A DNA stretch of 64,000 bases, taken from an uncultured Roseiflexaceae bacterium (GTDB lineage: Bacteria; Chloroflexota; Chloroflexia; Chloroflexales; Roseiflexaceae). Every line of letters begins with the position of its first letter. Positions within the stretch are counted from its first letter, which is position 1. Below, one piece after another: positions 1 to 8,993 of this stretch. The stretch is taken from positions 62,001-126,000 of the forward strand of contig CALKHR010000080.1 in the NCBI GenBank assembly GCA_937988885.1. The letters run 5' to 3'. Both the position numbers and the translations under genes were made by a program. The notes under the pieces were generated by a model. It ran no database searches. It saw only the letters and a list, made by a program, of their open reading frames with translations, and was not told the DNA's origin.

Positions 1-529
1 TTGCATAGGTATTATCAGAGATATCTCTGTCCTTGTGATAGTGTGAAATCCAACAACAATACGAACAATTCGTTCCGACGCTGCAAAAAAGCATATACTA
101 GGCGTCTATGCCTACTATCGTGCAAGCAAAGCGTCGAAACGATGAATCGTTTATTATCCTATGGGCAAGATGGCATGGTGAAAGGAATCCAATCCACGTG
201 GATGTGTTGCTATACTAGTTGCTCGTTTCTACACTATTCACAGCACAAACATGTGATAGAACGAAACAGTCTAGAAGGCAACATGGCATAGAGGCAACAA
301 GGTGCATCGAGGCAAAACGAATATGAACGCGAGTGAAATTCGAGAACAATATGCCATGGCGCACATATTCATAGGTAGTATAGCATAATCTTAATCGGTT
401 TTAAATATACGATTTTATAACGAAATGGGAAGGAATAGATAGCAAGAGTTGGGAAATATATGATATAGGGGTATTTTAATGCAATGTGTAGGTATCATGC
501 ATTGTGATGCCTTAAACGCACGTTTCCGG
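1..529. other. Spacer without a convincing gene
   Basis: AT-rich stretch at the window edge. A TTG-initiated open frame covers 1-291 on the plus strand, but its product is rich in Cys, Arg and Ser, has no recognisable domain, and lacks the GC-rich codon pattern of the neighbours. No tRNA, terminator or repeat shared with the rest of the window was seen. The stretch may hold the 3' region of the minus-strand glycosyltransferase gene. Confidence 0.5.
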
Positions 530-1390
530 CTAATAGTCATGATACCATCCCCATACGTAGCCAAGTGCGCTTATGTAAGAACAAAGCGCTTTGAGAGGCT
601 TAAAACCCGGCTTCCAGGATGGTGAGGCGAAGGAATAGGGCAAAAAGACGTTTGGTAATAGAATCGCAGTGCGAAAGAGGAGAAAGGCGGCTGCATGCCA
701 TGGTGTTGTAAGCATGCGCCCCCGTGCTCGTTGCGGATCGCGGCGCACCTCCTGGGCGTGGCCGTAGCCGTACAGAAACTGTTTGCGAAGGAGTGCGCGT
801 AGATTGCTCGGCGCCGGGTGATAGGTCCACGTATGCGGCACCAGGATAAAGCGGTAGTGTTGCGTGGAGTTGCGCGGCTTGAGGCGGCGTAGCCGCACAA
901 AAAACTCGGTATCGACGCCGCGCACTAACTGCTCGTTGAAGCCGCCGCTCTGCTCAAAGACCTCGCGCCGCATGGCGCAGCACGTCGTCGTTATTTCGCA
1001 GTAAAACGAGGGCGGGTCGGGGTTGGTCTCCAGCGGTTCGGCGACGACCGGGTGGATGATGCGCGGCACTTCGCGGGCGGCCCACCGCTGAAAGGCGGAT
1101 GCATCGGGCGGCAGGAGCTTAGAGGCGCCAGTGACACCGATGCTCGGATCATCGAGCAGCGGGGCGACGAGGTTCGCAATGGCGTGTTCATCGCCGAGCA
1201 CTGCGTCGTCATCGATGAACACCAGCAGCGGCGCCGTCGTCTCGGCCACACCCTGATTGCGCGCGCGACCGTTCGGGCGCACGTCCCGCACGATGGCTAT
1301 CTCGTTTGGTTGGACGGTCTGTTTTCGCACGCTTTCGAGCAGCGCATCGACAGTACCATCAAGCGATGGGACGATCAGGGCGATTTCCAC
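530..1390 (-). CDS. Family 2 glycosyltransferase
   Basis: About 286 residues with a GT-A fold. The N-terminus (EIALIVPSLDG) is the usual first beta strand of GT2 enzymes, and LLVFIDDDAV near residue 75 supplies the DXD-like metal and nucleotide-sugar site. VRGVDTEFFVRL near residue 160 is the acceptor-side acidic motif. The C-terminus has hydrophobic stretches near FLLFRTAILLPNVF that probably associate with the membrane. The start is GTG. The enzyme probably adds one sugar to a surface glycan. It lies at the 3' end of the minus-strand glycan locus but is separated from it by a plus-strand gene, so it has its own promoter or is a detached member. Donor and acceptor cannot be told from sequence. 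Confidence 0.88.
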   Translation of the reverse strand: MEIALIVPSLDGTVDALLESVRKQTVQPNEIAIVRDVRPNGRARNQGVAETTAPLLVFIDDDAVLGDEHAIANLVAPLLDDPSIGVTGASKLLPPDASAFQRWAAREVPRIIHPVVAEPLETNPDPPSFYCEITTTCCAMRREVFEQSGGFNEQLVRGVDTEFFVRLRRLKPRNSTQHYRFILVPHTWTYHPAPSNLRALLRKQFLYGYGHAQEVRRDPQRARGRMLTTPWHAAAFLLFRTAILLPNVFLPYSFASPSWKPGFKPLKALCSYISALGYVWGWYHDY

Positions 1391-1616
1391 AGGTATACTC
1401 TCGTTTGATCAAACTTCCAGCAGGTATTGTAGCATGCCTTGTTATTTGGCTTGGCGATGCGCCAGCGTATCGTGATCCCAGCCAACGCGCCATTCCATAT
1501 GCGCATTGTGGATAGTTGCCTTCGCTTTGCTGTTTGTATCGCTGAATGGGCCGCGTCTGCTTGCGTACGATGTTCGTCATAGCTGATTCGTTCTTCAAAA
1601 AGAGGCCTATAATCTC

Positions 1617-1660
1617 TACTGCCTAAGGCAGTACTATAGAGTGATAGTATGCTGCCTGGC
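1617..1660. promoter_or_regulatory. Short palindromes between divergent genes
   Basis: The 334-bp spacer between the divergent genes at 1390 (minus) and 1773 (plus) contains TACTGCCTAAGGCAGTA, a perfect inverted repeat. It is followed by the smaller inverted repeat CTGCCTGGCAG about 20 bp on. This could be an operator or a small hairpin. No function is established, and nothing else was recognised in the spacer. Confidence 0.3.
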
Positions 1661-1772
1661 AGAGTGATACAATACATGAAAACGAAGTCGCACGGGAATA
1701 TGGTACTAAATCTCCAACAACAAGGTGAGCCTGAGCGCCCGATCGGGCGCTTTACTGTGCTTAAAAACTGCT

Positions 1773-2783
1773 ATGTCTACCTATCAGATGCACCCCAAAC
1801 TCCACGGTAAATCGTTGCCAACGTATTTCGCAAACGGCTACATTCGCGCCTGTATGGCGAGCGAAGGGCGCTCGTTGGTGATGACGTGGTGTGTGGCGGC
1901 TGCAGAGGAAATCGTGCCCCGCCGAAGCGATATCAATGAGTGGATTGCGCCGCTGAACCGCTATTTCGTGTATAGCGCCGAGCCGTTGCAGCCGCTCGAT
2001 TACTTCTTTGTGTCGCTGTTCCAAAGAGGGATGGCCCGCATCTTTGCGGCAAAGGCCGAGCAGTTAGTGCCCGCTATCACCCGCAATATCGGCGCGATCT
2101 GGTGGCGTGGTGAGGTTCCTGTGTCCACCTACCAGGATACCTACAGCCTGCAGCGCATCTTGGCTCCGATGATCATGGAGCGCTTGAATGTCGGGAAGAT
2201 TGATGCGATCAAGGTCACCAAAAGCTCGATGATCTCCAAGGAGCGGTTGGCGCTGATCGGGATTAAAACCTTCATCGATATGCTGCAAAAACGCAGCAAT
2301 GTCTCGATGCAGTTTTATGCGACGAAGGGCCATATCGGCATCGGTATCCCCGAATGTCCGTTTTGTCTCGGCCAATCGAATGAGTGCCATGTCTTTTTGG
2401 GCGTGTTCGAGGCGTTTTTGGAGTGGTTGCAGGGGTCATCGTCGCTGCATCAGATCTTGCCTGTGCTTGAGGTGAATCGCTCGATGAGTACGGGCCATTC
2501 GATTGTGTTTGATTACTTGTTGCCGCACGAAAGACCCTCCCCGATGAAGGTGAAGGAGGGGACGCCGCTAACGATCGAGGCGTTGCAGCACAAAGTGCAG
2601 CAGCTTGAGCAAGAGCGCGATCAGGCGCGGCGTCAGTGGCTGTACTGGGAGCAAAAGGCGCACGTGCTCCAGCGCGAGTTGCAGAAGCGCCAGGCGGAGG
2701 TAGCGGAGTTGACGAAACAATCGCCTGCCGATGTCCCTCAGGTGCAGCAGGCTGCCGAGCGTGAGGATAATATCACCTTCTAG
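1773..2783 (+). CDS. Unrecognised protein with C-terminal coiled coil
   Basis: 336 residues from the ATG at 1773; a GTG at 1725 would add 16 residues of poor quality. I do not recognise the family with confidence. The N-terminal two thirds look like a globular alpha/beta domain. A motif around residue 205, CPFCLGQSNECHVFLG, has two close Cys and one further Cys, loosely reminiscent of V4R or small-ligand sensor domains. That resemblance is weak and only suggestive. Residues from about 270 to 330 form a charged heptad-like coiled coil (KVQQLEQERDQARR onward) suited to dimerisation. The gene is transcribed against the surrounding glycan genes and ends 12 bp from the convergent SGNH gene. Inference: a cytoplasmic sensor or scaffold protein. 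Confidence 0.7.
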   Translation: MSTYQMHPKLHGKSLPTYFANGYIRACMASEGRSLVMTWCVAAAEEIVPRRSDINEWIAPLNRYFVYSAEPLQPLDYFFVSLFQRGMARIFAAKAEQLVPAITRNIGAIWWRGEVPVSTYQDTYSLQRILAPMIMERLNVGKIDAIKVTKSSMISKERLALIGIKTFIDMLQKRSNVSMQFYATKGHIGIGIPECPFCLGQSNECHVFLGVFEAFLEWLQGSSSLHQILPVLEVNRSMSTGHSIVFDYLLPHERPSPMKVKEGTPLTIEALQHKVQQLEQERDQARRQWLYWEQKAHVLQRELQKRQAEVAELTKQSPADVPQVQQAAEREDNITF

Positions 2784-2795
2784 CCTCAACGCCCG

Positions 2796-3575
2796 TTATC
2801 GCTGACGCAGCACCACCTCGCCCGCAATGCGTTGTAGCCGCTGGGCCAACTCTGGCGCTAGCCCCGCCCGGTACGATAACCTCTCCGGCGATTCGTTGAA
2901 CAGACTGGCATAGATCACGCAGGCCGCCAAATAGCTGCCAGCCTTGCTGGGATGGATGCCATCGGCATCCCAAAGCTGAAGGTGCAGGTCCTCGGCTAGT
3001 GCGCTGCGCCATGCCTCGCCGATCGGCATTACAGGGATGCGTAACTCGCGCGACACCTCCCGATACCCATTGGTGATGGCCTGTTGCATTGCGCTGTAAT
3101 CGGCGAATCCACCCTCCGGCCAACCCATTCTTCGCCCCCACGTCATAAACAGGAGCGGCTGCGCATCGCGCTCACGAATTCGTTTCGCCAAAGCTTGTGC
3201 CGCTGGCAGCATTTCGTTTCGGCGCATCTGTGTGAGACTGGGGATCTGGCTCTGCTCTTGCAGCACCACATAATCCCACGCTTCGGCTGCTAGGCGCTCG
3301 TGCACGAGCGGATCGGCGGCGTGCTCGCGCAGGCGGCGGCCCCCGGGTGCTATCATATCCACCTGAAGCCGCTTATCGCCCGATCGCGCCAACTCCCGCA
3401 CTATGTTGGGCAGTGCGTTCATGTGAGTGAAGCTGTTGCCGATGAACAGCACCCGCACACAGGGCGGCTGATTGGGGAGTTCAACGCACGACGATCTGCC
3501 GAATAGCAGATAGCCCGCGCCAACCATCACGAGGATCACGAGCACAACCAAGGCGTTGATAACATTCTGCGACAT
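2796..3575 (-). CDS. Membrane-anchored SGNH/GDSL hydrolase
   Basis: 259 residues. An N-terminal hydrophobic segment (about residues 7-25) followed by the exported domain suggests a signal anchor. The SGNH blocks are visible: VLFIGNSFT carries the nucleophile Ser, PGG and the later block supply the oxyanion residues, and WDADGIHPSKAGSYL carries the catalytic Asp and His. Such enzymes are esterases or deacetylases. In a glycan locus the likely role is removing or adding acyl groups on the exported polysaccharide, which is inference. A strong Shine-Dalgarno sequence (GAGGAGG) precedes the ATG. It follows the glycosyltransferase at 3606 by 30 bp and is probably co-transcribed. Confidence 0.85.
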   Translation of the reverse strand: MSQNVINALVVLVILVMVGAGYLLFGRSSCVELPNQPPCVRVLFIGNSFTHMNALPNIVRELARSGDKRLQVDMIAPGGRRLREHAADPLVHERLAAEAWDYVVLQEQSQIPSLTQMRRNEMLPAAQALAKRIRERDAQPLLFMTWGRRMGWPEGGFADYSAMQQAITNGYREVSRELRIPVMPIGEAWRSALAEDLHLQLWDADGIHPSKAGSYLAACVIYASLFNESPERLSYRAGLAPELAQRLQRIAGEVVLRQR

Positions 3576-3605
3576 TGCTCCTCCTCTCAGCCACGGCAGC
3601 TTGCG

Positions 3606-4481
3606 CTAGCGGCGCTGCTGCCATACTTGTCTCAGCATCGCACGCAGTACGTTCCGATACCGAATCGGAATGCAGGTGAGCACGTTGAACATCAGCATGA
3701 GCTTGCGGTGCAACTGTGGGACATGCCGATTAACGACGCCGAGATGCGCGATGGTCATACTCGCGTAGAACGGCAACACCGTCCAGAGCGTGAGCCGTTT
3801 GTTGAGCCTGGCCGCGTAGCGCACCCAATCGCTGGAATCGGGTGTGCGGCGCATGTAAAACAGCAACTCCGGCACGTAGGCGAAACTGCCGAGCAGAGCC
3901 AACTCGGCCAGCAACACTGTGTCGGGGCCGAAGGAATCGGCGAAGAGCCTGGTGCGTCGGAGCGCCTCGCTACGGTGCAGGCCGTACACTTGATAGCAGT
4001 ATTCGAGCGACCACATCACGAGTTGCAGGCGGGTTGTGTTCGCCAAGCCTCGCGTATCGAGGCGCGGCGGGATGATCTCGGACTGCGTGCCGTCGGGGTC
4101 GACGCGCACCGTTTGGGTGTAGCAGAGCACCACGCTCGGGTCCTCGCGCAACACCTTGGCGCAGGCCGAAACGTAGTTCGGGGCGCGGATATCGTGGTCG
4201 CCGGCCCACATAAAATACTCGCCTCGGGCCAGGCTGAACACGTGGTTGAAGTTTTTGATCGCACCGATATTGCGCGCATTGCGGTGGTAGCGCACACGAG
4301 GATCGCGCTTCGCGTAGGCTTGGCAGATCGCCGCCGTCCCATCGGTGGAGGCGTTGTCGGAGATGATCAGCTCGATGTTGGGATAATCCTGCCCCAGCAG
4401 TGAATCGATCGCTTCGCTGATATGTTTCTCGCCGTTGTAGACGGGAAGGCCAATGCTTACAAGGGGTAGATCGGTGGTCAT
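3606..4481 (-). CDS. Family 2 glycosyltransferase
   Basis: 291 residues. The N-terminus (LVSIGLPVYNGEKHI) and IISDNASTDGT are hallmark GT2 motifs for nucleotide binding. YFMWAGDHDIRAPN near residue 95 is the DXD-equivalent metal site. The C-terminal third has short hydrophobic segments and a basic tail, suggesting peripheral membrane contact. Its start lies 12 bp after the end of the methyltransferase-like gene upstream, so both are probably on one transcript. It likely transfers a hexose during assembly of the surface polysaccharide. The specific sugar is not predictable. Confidence 0.9.
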   Translation of the reverse strand: MTTDLPLVSIGLPVYNGEKHISEAIDSLLGQDYPNIELIISDNASTDGTAAICQAYAKRDPRVRYHRNARNIGAIKNFNHVFSLARGEYFMWAGDHDIRAPNYVSACAKVLREDPSVVLCYTQTVRVDPDGTQSEIIPPRLDTRGLANTTRLQLVMWSLEYCYQVYGLHRSEALRRTRLFADSFGPDTVLLAELALLGSFAYVPELLFYMRRTPDSSDWVRYAARLNKRLTLWTVLPFYASMTIAHLGVVNRHVPQLHRKLMLMFNVLTCIPIRYRNVLRAMLRQVWQQRR

Positions 4482-4493
4482 AGTGCGCTTTCC

Positions 4494-5261
4494 CTACACT
4501 CGGCGGCGGAGCCAAGCATGCGGCCAATGGGTGACATTCTCACGTAATTCGCTCTCGTTGAAGGGCCAACTTGGCTGTTCGATCTCAAATTCGGGGTGTT
4601 GTTGCGCAAACTGCAGCGCCGCTTCGGCAGGGTTATTCCAACCCCAATCAGCCTGGCCGCGCGGTGCCCGATCGAGATCGCGCATAATGCCATCGGTGGC
4701 GACGATATACGACCCTGGGCTGACGAGATCGTGGTACGCTTCGAGTTCGGCTAGCACGTGATCGCGCGTATGGCGCGAATCCAGCAGGATCAGCGCCGTC
4801 TCGTTCGGCTGCACTAGCCGATGCACCTCGGCAACGACCGTAGGATCGATCGAACTGCCTTCGATCAGCGTGATGAACGGGAACAACTCGTGCTCTTCGA
4901 TCGCCTTGCGGTTGTGCGGACGGATCTTGATATCGATGCCGATCACACGCCCCTTGCCGATCGCCTTGCAGAGGCTAGCGTAGAAGATCAGCGAGCCACC
5001 ATGCGCAACACCCGTCTCAATGATCACATCGGGCTTGAGGCGATAGATCACCTCCTGAACGCGGATCATATCATCAGGGAGTTGGATGATCGGGCGGCCC
5101 ATCCAACTGAATGTGTAAGTGTACTTCTGATTCCAACCCACCGTCAGCCAAAGCTGCGAGAGCAGCGCAAAGCCCTCGTTGGAGTAGAGCGGCAGGCGCT
5201 GCACCTCGCCATCGCGCTCGTGAGAGATAGTCTGGCTGTTGGTATCGATCGTGATGCGCAT
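4494..5261 (-). CDS. Cephalosporin hydroxylase/CmcI-like SAM methyltransferase
   Basis: 255 residues. IIETGVAHGGSLIFYASL followed by VIGIDI is the SAM-binding glycine loop and acidic strand end of the CmcI/rhamnosyl O-methyltransferase family. LILLDSRHTRDHVLAEL carries the metal-binding Asp and His. Members in polysaccharide clusters O-methylate sugars, which fits the neighbours. The name 'cephalosporin hydroxylase' is a family label and does not imply beta-lactam chemistry here. An AGGAG sequence sits before the ATG. The gene begins 3 bp after the stop of the epimerase/reductase gene, indicating a tight operon. Confidence 0.85.
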   Translation of the reverse strand: MRITIDTNSQTISHERDGEVQRLPLYSNEGFALLSQLWLTVGWNQKYTYTFSWMGRPIIQLPDDMIRVQEVIYRLKPDVIIETGVAHGGSLIFYASLCKAIGKGRVIGIDIKIRPHNRKAIEEHELFPFITLIEGSSIDPTVVAEVHRLVQPNETALILLDSRHTRDHVLAELEAYHDLVSPGSYIVATDGIMRDLDRAPRGQADWGWNNPAEAALQFAQQHPEFEIEQPSWPFNESELRENVTHWPHAWLRRRV

Positions 5262-5264
5262 TGA

Positions 5265-6185
5265 TTACTCCTGTCGCTCGGCGGCGTCTAAATGGCTGCG
5301 CCACCACTCGATGCTTTGCGCGATGCCGTCTGCGAGCGAGTAGCGTGGCTCCCAACCGAGTTCGTTGCGTAAGCGGCTGATATTGGCAACCAACAACTTC
5401 GGCTCGCTTGGTGGCGTTGGACGGGCGCCAAGCTGCACAAATTCGTGGCCCTGAAGTTGGTCGGCTATCATCTGAATAATCTGCCTGATGTACACTGGAT
5501 CGCCCGACGCAATGTTGAACGGCCCCCGCACCGACGAATCCAACAACTTCACCAGCGCGTCGGCGACATCTTGGACATGCAGGTAATCGCGAATCTGCTC
5601 GCCGGATGAGCAGTAGGCTGGCTGTTGCCGGAGCAGTGCGCGAATCACCGTAGGAACCAGGCGCTCTGGCCGTTCGCCTGGACCGTATAGGAAGAAGACG
5701 CGTCCCCAAGCGGCGCTCAAGCCCGTGGTCGCGGCGGTGGCCTCCAGCATCTGCCCGAGCGCCAACTTCGCGCTGCCATACAGCGTGTTGGGTCTGAGTG
5801 CGCTCTGCTGCTCGATGCAGACCCCTACGTCCCAATCGTACTCGGCGCAACTGCCCGCCATCACCACGCGCTGGCCACCGAGCATCTGAAAAGTGCGGAG
5901 CAGCGCGATGCTCGCCTGCAACCAATCGAGATTCTCGAGCGCCTGCCAGTAGCGACCCGGCTGTGTGTACCAAGCAAGATGAAGGAGGTGCGTTGGCTGC
6001 ACCGCCTCAAGCAGCGCCCGCGTCTGAGCCGTATCGAGCAGATCGACATGGTGAACGTGCAGATGGTCGCATTCGGGCAGAGGACGCGAGGCGACCGCGT
6101 GGACTTCGTACCCGTGCGCGAGCAGCACAGGGAGACAATGACTTCCGATCCAACCACTCGCCCCGGTGAGCAATACGCGTTTCAT
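5265..6185 (-). CDS. NAD-dependent sugar epimerase/reductase (SDR family)
   Basis: About 306 residues. The Rossmann motif VLLTGASGWIGSHC is at the extreme N-terminus. The catalytic Tyr-x-x-x-Lys is LYGSAKLALG near residue 140. The start is the ATG at 6185, which overlaps the rfbC stop codon (ATGA); a TTG nine bases upstream is possible but less likely. Extended SDRs in this position usually reduce the 4-keto group of an NDP-6-deoxy-4-ketohexose or epimerise it. Because the cassette includes a C-methyltransferase and an RfbC-like 3,5-epimerase, the best guess is the terminal 4-ketoreductase for a CDP-linked branched sugar. That substrate is inferred from context only. Confidence 0.87.
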   Translation of the reverse strand: MKRVLLTGASGWIGSHCLPVLLAHGYEVHAVASRPLPECDHLHVHHVDLLDTAQTRALLEAVQPTHLLHLAWYTQPGRYWQALENLDWLQASIALLRTFQMLGGQRVVMAGSCAEYDWDVGVCIEQQSALRPNTLYGSAKLALGQMLEATAATTGLSAAWGRVFFLYGPGERPERLVPTVIRALLRQQPAYCSSGEQIRDYLHVQDVADALVKLLDSSVRGPFNIASGDPVYIRQIIQMIADQLQGHEFVQLGARPTPPSEPKLLVANISRLRNELGWEPRYSLADGIAQSIEWWRSHLDAAERQE

Positions 6186-6712
6186 GGCCGCCAATCCGGA
6201 TACGTGCGATCGCGCTCAGCGATCACTCGTGGCGGCATCGGCCAACGAATGCCAAATGTCGGATCATCCCAGCGCACACCTCGCGCAAACGCCGGAGCAT
6301 AGTTCGCCGAGATCTGATAAAACACCTCGCTCGCATCGACAAGCGTGATAAAACCGTGGGCGAATCCGACTGGAATATACAACATATGCCGATTGGCAGC
6401 GCTCAATTCGGCAGCGTACCACTGGCAATACGTCGGCGAATCGGGCCGCAAATCGATGATCACATCGTAGATCGCGCCAGCCGTGCAGCGCACCAACTTC
6501 GTCTCGGCGTGTGGCTCCACCTGAAAGTGCATACCGCGCAACGTACCGCTCAGATGGTTGAACGATACGCTGCACTGGGCCAGATCCGTCACCAATCCGC
6601 GTTCACGGAACTCGTCGCGGCTCCAAGTACGCGCGAAAAACCCCCGCTCATCGTGGATCGGCTCAGGCTCAATCAGATACGCCCCCGCTAAGGGTGTGTC
6701 GCGAAAATGCAT
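6182..6712 (-). CDS. rfbC: dTDP-4-dehydrorhamnose 3,5-epimerase-like protein
   Basis: 176 residues, the usual RfbC/RmlC length. The cupin fold is shown by ERGFFARTW, SGTLRGMHFQ (catalytic His), and YIPVGFAHGF with the second His and Phe. FYQISANYAPAFARGVRWDDP carries the conserved Tyr and substrate-binding residues. The neighbours make CDP-4-keto-6-deoxyglucose, not the dTDP sugar. The real substrate is therefore probably the C-methylated CDP-4-ketosugar, as for NovW/EvaD-type epimerases that act after a C-methyltransferase. It overlaps the downstream SDR gene by 4 bp and lies 14 bp after the methyltransferase gene. Confidence 0.88.
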   Translation of the reverse strand: MHFRDTPLAGAYLIEPEPIHDERGFFARTWSRDEFRERGLVTDLAQCSVSFNHLSGTLRGMHFQVEPHAETKLVRCTAGAIYDVIIDLRPDSPTYCQWYAAELSAANRHMLYIPVGFAHGFITLVDASEVFYQISANYAPAFARGVRWDDPTFGIRWPMPPRVIAERDRTYPDWRP

Positions 6713-6726
6713 AGCATCTCAATCCA

Positions 6727-7956
6727 CTACACGATCTCTACCCGAGGAATGGGGATGATAAACCGCCCGCCGCGCCAACGATAAGCATCCTGCTGCGCTA
6801 AAATCTCGTCGGCGAAATTCCAGGAGAGCAACAACACATAATCGGGCATATCGCTCAACAGGCGCTCCGGCGCAACGATCGGCAGGTGCGTGCCGGGAGT
6901 GAAACGCCCCTGCTTCACGGTGCTGCGGTCCACCACATAATCGAGCGTCTCGCGCCCAATGCCGCAGTAGTTCAGCAGCGTGCTGCCCTTGGCCGAAGCG
7001 CCGTACACCGCGATCCGCTTGCCCTGCGCCTTCAGATCGTGCAACAGCGCGCGCAACTGGCTGCGCAACTGCTCCACCTTATCGGCGAACTGTTGGTAAA
7101 ACGCAGGCTGCGTCACGCCCCACGCTGCCTCCTCGGCGAGCAGCGCCGCCACACGAGCCTCGGCTGCCTGCTGTGCGTGCCCCACCGTCACGCGCAACGT
7201 GCCGCCGTGGATGGCGACCCGCTCGACATCGAGAATACGCAGCCCGTGCCGCTCGAACAGATGGTGCAGCGCCGTCAGCGAGAAATAACACAAATGCTCG
7301 TGGTAGATCGTGTCGAACTCGACATGATCGATCAGATCCTTCACATATGGCGCCTCGATCACCGCCACACCATCCGGCGCGAGGATCAGCCCGATACCCG
7401 CCACAAATCCATTCAGATCGGCCACGTGCGCCAGCACATTGTTGGCGTGCACCACCTGTGCTCGGATGCCTTGGGCCACCAGATCACGCGCCAACTGCTC
7501 GCCAAAGAACTCGGGGATCGTGCGGATACCGCGCTCCTCGGCGATTGCGGCGATATTGCGAGCTGGCTCGATTCCCAGCACCGGAATCCCGCGCTGACGG
7601 TAGTATTGTAGCAAATACCCGTCGTTGCTAGCGATCTCCACCACCAAATGCTGGTCGTTCAACGAGCGCTGCGCGATCAACTGCTGCACCAGCGCCTCAG
7701 CGTGACGCAGCATCGTATCCGAGAACGACGACAGATACACATACTCCCGAAACAACTGCTCGGGCGGCACCGTCTCGGTGATCTGCACCAGAGCGCACTG
7801 CGGACAAAACACCAATTCCAACGCAAACGTTGGCTCAGCCTGTTCAAGTTGTTCTGCGCTCAACAACCCGTTCGCCAGCGGTGTGCGGCCCAAATTCAAC
7901 AGCGGCACCGCCACCGAGCCGCCGCACGAGCGGCAATTCCATACAGCATTCGTCAT
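6727..7956 (-). CDS. NDP-4-ketosugar C-methyltransferase (TylC3/NovU type)
   Basis: 409 residues from the ATG at 7956; an upstream extension would run into the rfbG gene. Domain order is typical of sugar C-methyltransferases. First comes a zinc-binding domain (CRSCGG and CPQCALVQ). Next is a SAM-binding domain (VVEIASNDGYLLQYY, VLGIEPA). The family motif FDTIYHEHLCYFS with catalytic Tyr, His and Glu follows. The C-terminal Rossmann-like domain has AVYGASAKGSTLLNYCG. Known relatives add a methyl group at C3 or C5 of a 4-keto-6-deoxyhexose. The position between rfbG and rfbC argues that it acts on CDP-4-keto-6-deoxyglucose. Confidence 0.88.
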   Translation of the reverse strand: MTNAVWNCRSCGGSVAVPLLNLGRTPLANGLLSAEQLEQAEPTFALELVFCPQCALVQITETVPPEQLFREYVYLSSFSDTMLRHAEALVQQLIAQRSLNDQHLVVEIASNDGYLLQYYRQRGIPVLGIEPARNIAAIAEERGIRTIPEFFGEQLARDLVAQGIRAQVVHANNVLAHVADLNGFVAGIGLILAPDGVAVIEAPYVKDLIDHVEFDTIYHEHLCYFSLTALHHLFERHGLRILDVERVAIHGGTLRVTVGHAQQAAEARVAALLAEEAAWGVTQPAFYQQFADKVEQLRSQLRALLHDLKAQGKRIAVYGASAKGSTLLNYCGIGRETLDYVVDRSTVKQGRFTPGTHLPIVAPERLLSDMPDYVLLLSWNFADEILAQQDAYRWRGGRFIIPIPRVEIV

Positions 7957-7979
7957 AGCACCACATAACAGAGCGAAGG

Positions 7980-8993
7980 TTAGCGATCCTCTGAGCCATC
8001 GCCCTGAAGATGATCGCCTCCCTGCCCAAAAAAAGCTCGATACCAAGCGATCGTGCGCTGCAAGCCCTCATCGAGCGAGAACAGCGGCTGCCAAGCCAAC
8101 AACTCGCGTGCCTTCGCCGCGCTCAAATACTGGTGGCGAATCTCATTGCTCGCCTCGTTGCGCACCTCGGGCACGATCTCCACGTTCATCAGCTGCAACA
8201 GGCGCTTCACTAGATCAAGCACCGTCATCTGAATCTCGTTCGAGAAGTTGAACGCCTGCCCCGCCAAGCGCGCATCCTTCGCCAACGCCTCCGCCAGATG
8301 CATGTACGCCGCAGCCCCATCCTCAACGTAAAAATAATCGCGGACAAACAGCCCATCCGAGCGGATCACAGGAGCCTCGCCCTGCAGCGCCGACCGAATC
8401 GTGCCCGGCACAATCCGATTCCAATTCAGATCGCCGCCGCCGTAGAAATTGCCACAGCGCGTAATCGCCACCGGCAAGCCATACGTATGGGCATAACTGG
8501 TGGCGATCAGGTCGGCGCACGACTTACTGACATCGTACGGGTGGCGGCCCTGCAGCGGCATCTGCTCATCGTAGGGCAACACCGTCTGCTCGCCATACGC
8601 CTTATCCGACGATGCGAACACCACCTGGCGCACGGTCGGGCTACGGCGGCACGCCTCGAACAGCGCCCAACTGCCCTGAATATTCGTCTCGAACGTCGAA
8701 ACCGGGTTGCGGTTCGCGATCCCCACGATCGTCTGGGCCGCCAAGTGCATCACCGTAGCGATCTCGTATTCGCCCAGCACCCGCTCCAGCAACGCCTGAT
8801 CGCGCACATCGCCCCGCACGCACACCACCCGCTGCGCCAACTGCTCGCGGAACAGCATGCTCTGCGGCACCCAATCGCGCACCAAGCACACCACGTGCGC
8901 CCCCGCCTCCAACAGCCGACGCACCAACCAGCCGCCGACCAAACCGGTCGCACCTGTCACCAATGTAGGCCGGTCACGCCAGAAATCGCTCAC
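7980..8993 (-). CDS. rfbG: CDP-glucose 4,6-dehydratase
   Basis: About 338 residues from the GTG at 8993, which overlaps the rfbF stop codon (GTGA) with GGAAGG upstream. Longer readings to 9077 would overlap rfbF. The Rossmann motif TLVTGATGLVGGWL is at the N-terminus, the catalytic Tyr and Lys are in HPYDVSKSCADL, and CGNFYGGGDLNWNRIVPG is the RfbG signature that separates it from dTDP-glucose dehydratases. It removes water from CDP-glucose to give CDP-4-keto-6-deoxyglucose. It works directly after RfbF and is translationally coupled to it. Confidence 0.92.
   Translation of the reverse strand: MSDFWRDRPTLVTGATGLVGGWLVRRLLEAGAHVVCLVRDWVPQSMLFREQLAQRVVCVRGDVRDQALLERVLGEYEIATVMHLAAQTIVGIANRNPVSTFETNIQGSWALFEACRRSPTVRQVVFASSDKAYGEQTVLPYDEQMPLQGRHPYDVSKSCADLIATSYAHTYGLPVAITRCGNFYGGGDLNWNRIVPGTIRSALQGEAPVIRSDGLFVRDYFYVEDGAAAYMHLAEALAKDARLAGQAFNFSNEIQMTVLDLVKRLLQLMNVEIVPEVRNEASNEIRHQYLSAAKARELLAWQPLFSLDEGLQRTIAWYRAFFGQGGDHLQGDGSEDR

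Noticed and set aside
1..291. 96-codon open frame from TTG
   Set aside because: No ribosome-binding site, no domain and atypical composition; it is most likely chance in AT-rich DNA.
4494..5261. Beta-lactam biosynthesis, suggested by the name cephalosporin hydroxylase
   Set aside because: The neighbours are polysaccharide genes, and this family is used widely for sugar methylation; no beta-lactam genes are present.
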